Part shown: positions 62,133 to 64,000 of the stretch, one piece after another
Position numbering within the stretch: the stretch's first letter is position 1
Layout: the number at the start of each line of letters is the position of its first letter
Assembly (NCBI GenBank): GCA_951828535.1
Contig: OX639990.1
Location: forward strand, 1,351,300 to 1,415,299
Source: an uncultured Candidatus Entotheonella sp.
GTDB taxonomy: Bacteria > Tectomicrobia > Entotheonellia > Entotheonellales > Entotheonellaceae
Direction of reading: 5' to 3'
Length of the DNA stretch: 64,000 bases
Program-made: the position numbers and the translations under genes
The notes under the pieces: model-generated
Databases searched by the model: none
The model's input: only the letters and a program-made list of their open reading frames with translations
Told to the model about the DNA's origin: nothing

Positions 62133-64000
62133 ATGGCGACCCAACCAGACACCGCGCCAGCCTGGATACCCGGCGCCTGCCCGCACGACTGCCCGGACCG
62201 CTGCAGTTGGCAGGTCAAGGTTGAAGACGGCACGGCCGTCGAGCTGGTCGGCGACAAGCTGCAGCCCTTCACGCGCGGTGTCCTGTGCGCCAAGGTCGAT
62301 CACTACCTGGACCGCGTCTACAGCTCGGATCGCGTGCTCCACCCGCTGCGGCGCGTCGGCGCCAAGGGCGACGGCCAATTCGAACGCATCGGCTGGAACG
62401 AGGCCATCGCCGACGTTGCCGCGCGCCTGCGCCGCCTCATCAACCAGCACGGCGCTACCACCGTCCTGCCCTACAGCTACATGGGCACGCAAGGCATCGT
62501 CCAGACCAGTTCGCTGGACCGGCGCTTTTTCGCGCGCCTCGGCGCCACCCGTCTGGAGCGCAACATCTGCGCCAGCACCGCGGGCCGCGGCATCGTCGCC
62601 ACCCTCGGCGCCACCACCGGCATGCTGCCCGAGGACATCGCGCATAGCCGCTTCATCATCCTGTGGGGCACCAACACGGTGGTCACCAATCTGCACCTGT
62701 GGCCGTTCATCCGCCAAGCCAGGGCCGCCGGCGCCACCGTGGTGGTGATCGATCCGCTCAAGACGCGGACCGCGGCGCAGGCCGATTGGCACCTGCGCCC
62801 CCTGCCGGGCACCGACGCCGCCCTGGCCCTGGGCATGATGCACGTCATCGTGAACGAAGACCTGCATGACAAGGATTACGTTGCGCGGCACACCCTGGGT
62901 TTCGACCGCCTATGCGCCCGGCTTGACGACTACCCGCCGGAGCGCGTCGCCGCCATCACCGGCCTGCCGGCTAACGACGTCGTGCGGCTGGCTCGCACGT
63001 ACGCCGAAACCCAGCCGTCCGCTATACGGGTACTGGTCGGCATGGAGCATCACGCCCACGGCGCCATGGCCTTTCGCACCATCGCCTGCCTGCCGGCCCT
63101 GGTCGGCGCCTGGCGTCATCGCGGCGGCGGCATTGTCGATTTCACCGCCAAGCCGCACTACCAGGCGCTGAACGTCGCTGGCGCCGAAAAGCGCGAGTTG
63201 GAAGACCGCAGCATCCGCTCCGTCAACATGGTGCAGTTGGGCGAGGCGCTGACCAGCGAAGCGATGACACCGCCCATTCATGCTCTCATCGTCTACAACA
63301 GCAACCCTGCGGTCATTGCGCCCAATCTGAACCGGGTGCGCGCCGGCCTGGCCCGGCAGGACCTGTTCACGGTCGTCCACGAGCAGTTCCTGACCGACAC
63401 CGCGCGTTATGCCGATTACGTCTTTCCGGCCACCACGCAAGTCGAGCATCTCGACCTGTTGTGGTCGTGGGGCCACACCTACGTCACCCTGAATCGCCCT
63501 GCCATTGCGCCACTCAGCGAGACGGTGCCGAATACCGAATTCTTTCGCCGCCTGGCCGCCGCCCTCGGCCTCCACGAGCCGGACTTGTATGAATCCGACG
63601 AGAGCCTCGTGCGTACCGCCCTGGACAGCGACCATCCCTATCTGGACGGCGTCACCTTCGAGCGCCTGTGGGAGTACGGCTGGGCGCCGCTCAACCTACC
63701 CGGAGACTGGCGGCCCTTCGCCGATGGCGGCTTCCCCACGCCGTCCGGCAAGTGCGAGTTCTACGCCGAGCACCTGCAGGCCCTCGGGCTGGACCCCCTG
63801 CCGGCGTTCGAGCCCGCGAACGAGAGCCCTGCTGGCGACACCGCGCTGGCCACCCGCTTTCCGCTGCTGCTGATGACGCCGAAGACGCCCTTGCACTTCC
63901 TCAATTCGAGCTACGCCAACCTGCCCCGCCATCTGCGCGCCGAACCCGAACCCAGGCTCGACATCCACGCCGCTGACGCCGAGTCCCGAGGCATCGCCGA
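62133..64000 (+). CDS. Molybdopterin-dependent oxidoreductase, partial (runs off the end)
   Basis: The frame from ATG 62133 (after AAGGAGACGTTCCC) is open to the edge, giving at least 622 residues of a DMSO-reductase superfamily enzyme. The N-terminal 4Fe-4S motif is CPHDCPDRC...VLCAKVDHYLDRVYSSDR, then FERIGWNEAIADVA, NICASTAGRG (near the Mo ligand) and WGTNTVVTN. NSNPAVIAPNLNRVRAGLARQDLFTVVHEQFLTDTARYADYVFPATTQVEHLD and PTPSGKCEFYAEHL are conserved. The group is annotated as formate or sulfur-compound oxidoreductases without proven substrates. No twin-arginine signal is present, so it is probably cytoplasmic. The C-terminus lies beyond the window. Confidence 0.93.
   Translation, partial: MATQPDTAPAWIPGACPHDCPDRCSWQVKVEDGTAVELVGDKLQPFTRGVLCAKVDHYLDRVYSSDRVLHPLRRVGAKGDGQFERIGWNEAIADVAARLRRLINQHGATTVLPYSYMGTQGIVQTSSLDRRFFARLGATRLERNICASTAGRGIVATLGATTGMLPEDIAHSRFIILWGTNTVVTNLHLWPFIRQARAAGATVVVIDPLKTRTAAQADWHLRPLPGTDAALALGMMHVIVNEDLHDKDYVARHTLGFDRLCARLDDYPPERVAAITGLPANDVVRLARTYAETQPSAIRVLVGMEHHAHGAMAFRTIACLPALVGAWRHRGGGIVDFTAKPHYQALNVAGAEKRELEDRSIRSVNMVQLGEALTSEAMTPPIHALIVYNSNPAVIAPNLNRVRAGLARQDLFTVVHEQFLTDTARYADYVFPATTQVEHLDLLWSWGHTYVTLNRPAIAPLSETVPNTEFFRRLAAALGLHEPDLYESDESLVRTALDSDHPYLDGVTFERLWEYGWAPLNLPGDWRPFADGGFPTPSGKCEFYAEHLQALGLDPLPAFEPANESPAGDTALATRFPLLLMTPKTPLHFLNSSYANLPRHLRAEPEPRLDIHAADAESRGIA

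Overview
The window (about 60% G+C by eye) is a bacterial chromosome segment. Gene density is high, DNA is rich in dispersed palindromic repeats, and the genes fit a Gram-negative, diderm, meso-diaminopimelate bacterium: an outer-membrane barrel protein ending in Phe, TRAP transport, and a MurE with the DNPR motif. Gene order (ctpA-tsaD; mraZ...ftsZ-pgeF-yggS-proC) and the dehydrogenase/amidohydrolase/TRAP-rich accessory part suggest a deep-branching lineage related to proteobacteria, of the Tectomicrobia/NC10/Rokubacteria kind. That placement is inference only.

Layout. (1) 1-7.7 kb: the end of a DHA2-type MFS exporter, a DUF350 membrane protein, two secreted proteins on the minus strand (one with FG-GAP/VCBS repeats), a frameshifted coiled-coil gene, and an outer-membrane barrel protein with its own promoter and terminator. 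(2) 7.7-11.9 kb: a small membrane protein, the protease ctpA, tsaD, a small cytochrome c and the RNase P RNA gene rnpB. (3) 12.0-31.5 kb: a 19-gene division and cell wall (dcw) run starting at a well-formed sigma70 promoter and MraZ boxes: mraZ-rsmH-ftsL-ftsI-murE-murF-mraY-ftsW-murG-murC-murB-ftsQ-ftsA-ftsZ, followed by pgeF-yggS-proC-DUF167-mtnA. murD and ddl are missing from their usual places, and murC carries an AT-rich internal patch.

(4) 31.5-36.3 kb: a short unknown protein, then DUF1501, DUF1800 and a six-bladed NHL protein, all without export signals, followed by a decayed IS5-type transposase. (5) 36.3-50.6 kb: a catabolic/accessory region with an amidohydrolase, a fluoroacetate-dehalogenase-type hydrolase, three SDR or epimerase genes, an HpcH/HpaI aldolase, a Uma2 nuclease-fold protein, an aldo/keto reductase, an acyl-CoA synthetase, an MFS exporter, a PanE-like reductase, a MutS-like ATPase and a luciferase-like oxidoreductase. 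(6) 50.6-53.6 kb: leuC-leuD, a Rieske ferredoxin and a short TAXI-like binding protein. (7) 53.7-64 kb: an exported acetamidase/formamidase, an SDR, a complete TRAP transporter (P-Q-M), an orphan YgiT-like protein, an aldose-1-epimerase-like protein, DUF169 and DUF1330 proteins, and a molybdopterin oxidoreductase that runs off the end.

The dcw block makes lipid II and the divisome as a co-transcribed unit with overlapping start and stop codons. The accessory half looks like uptake and breakdown of small organic acids, amides and possibly halogenated acids. The strongest candidates for something undescribed are the DUF1501-DUF1800-NHL trio (31.8-36.0 kb) and the mosaic murC. No tRNA, CRISPR array or intact mobile element was seen.
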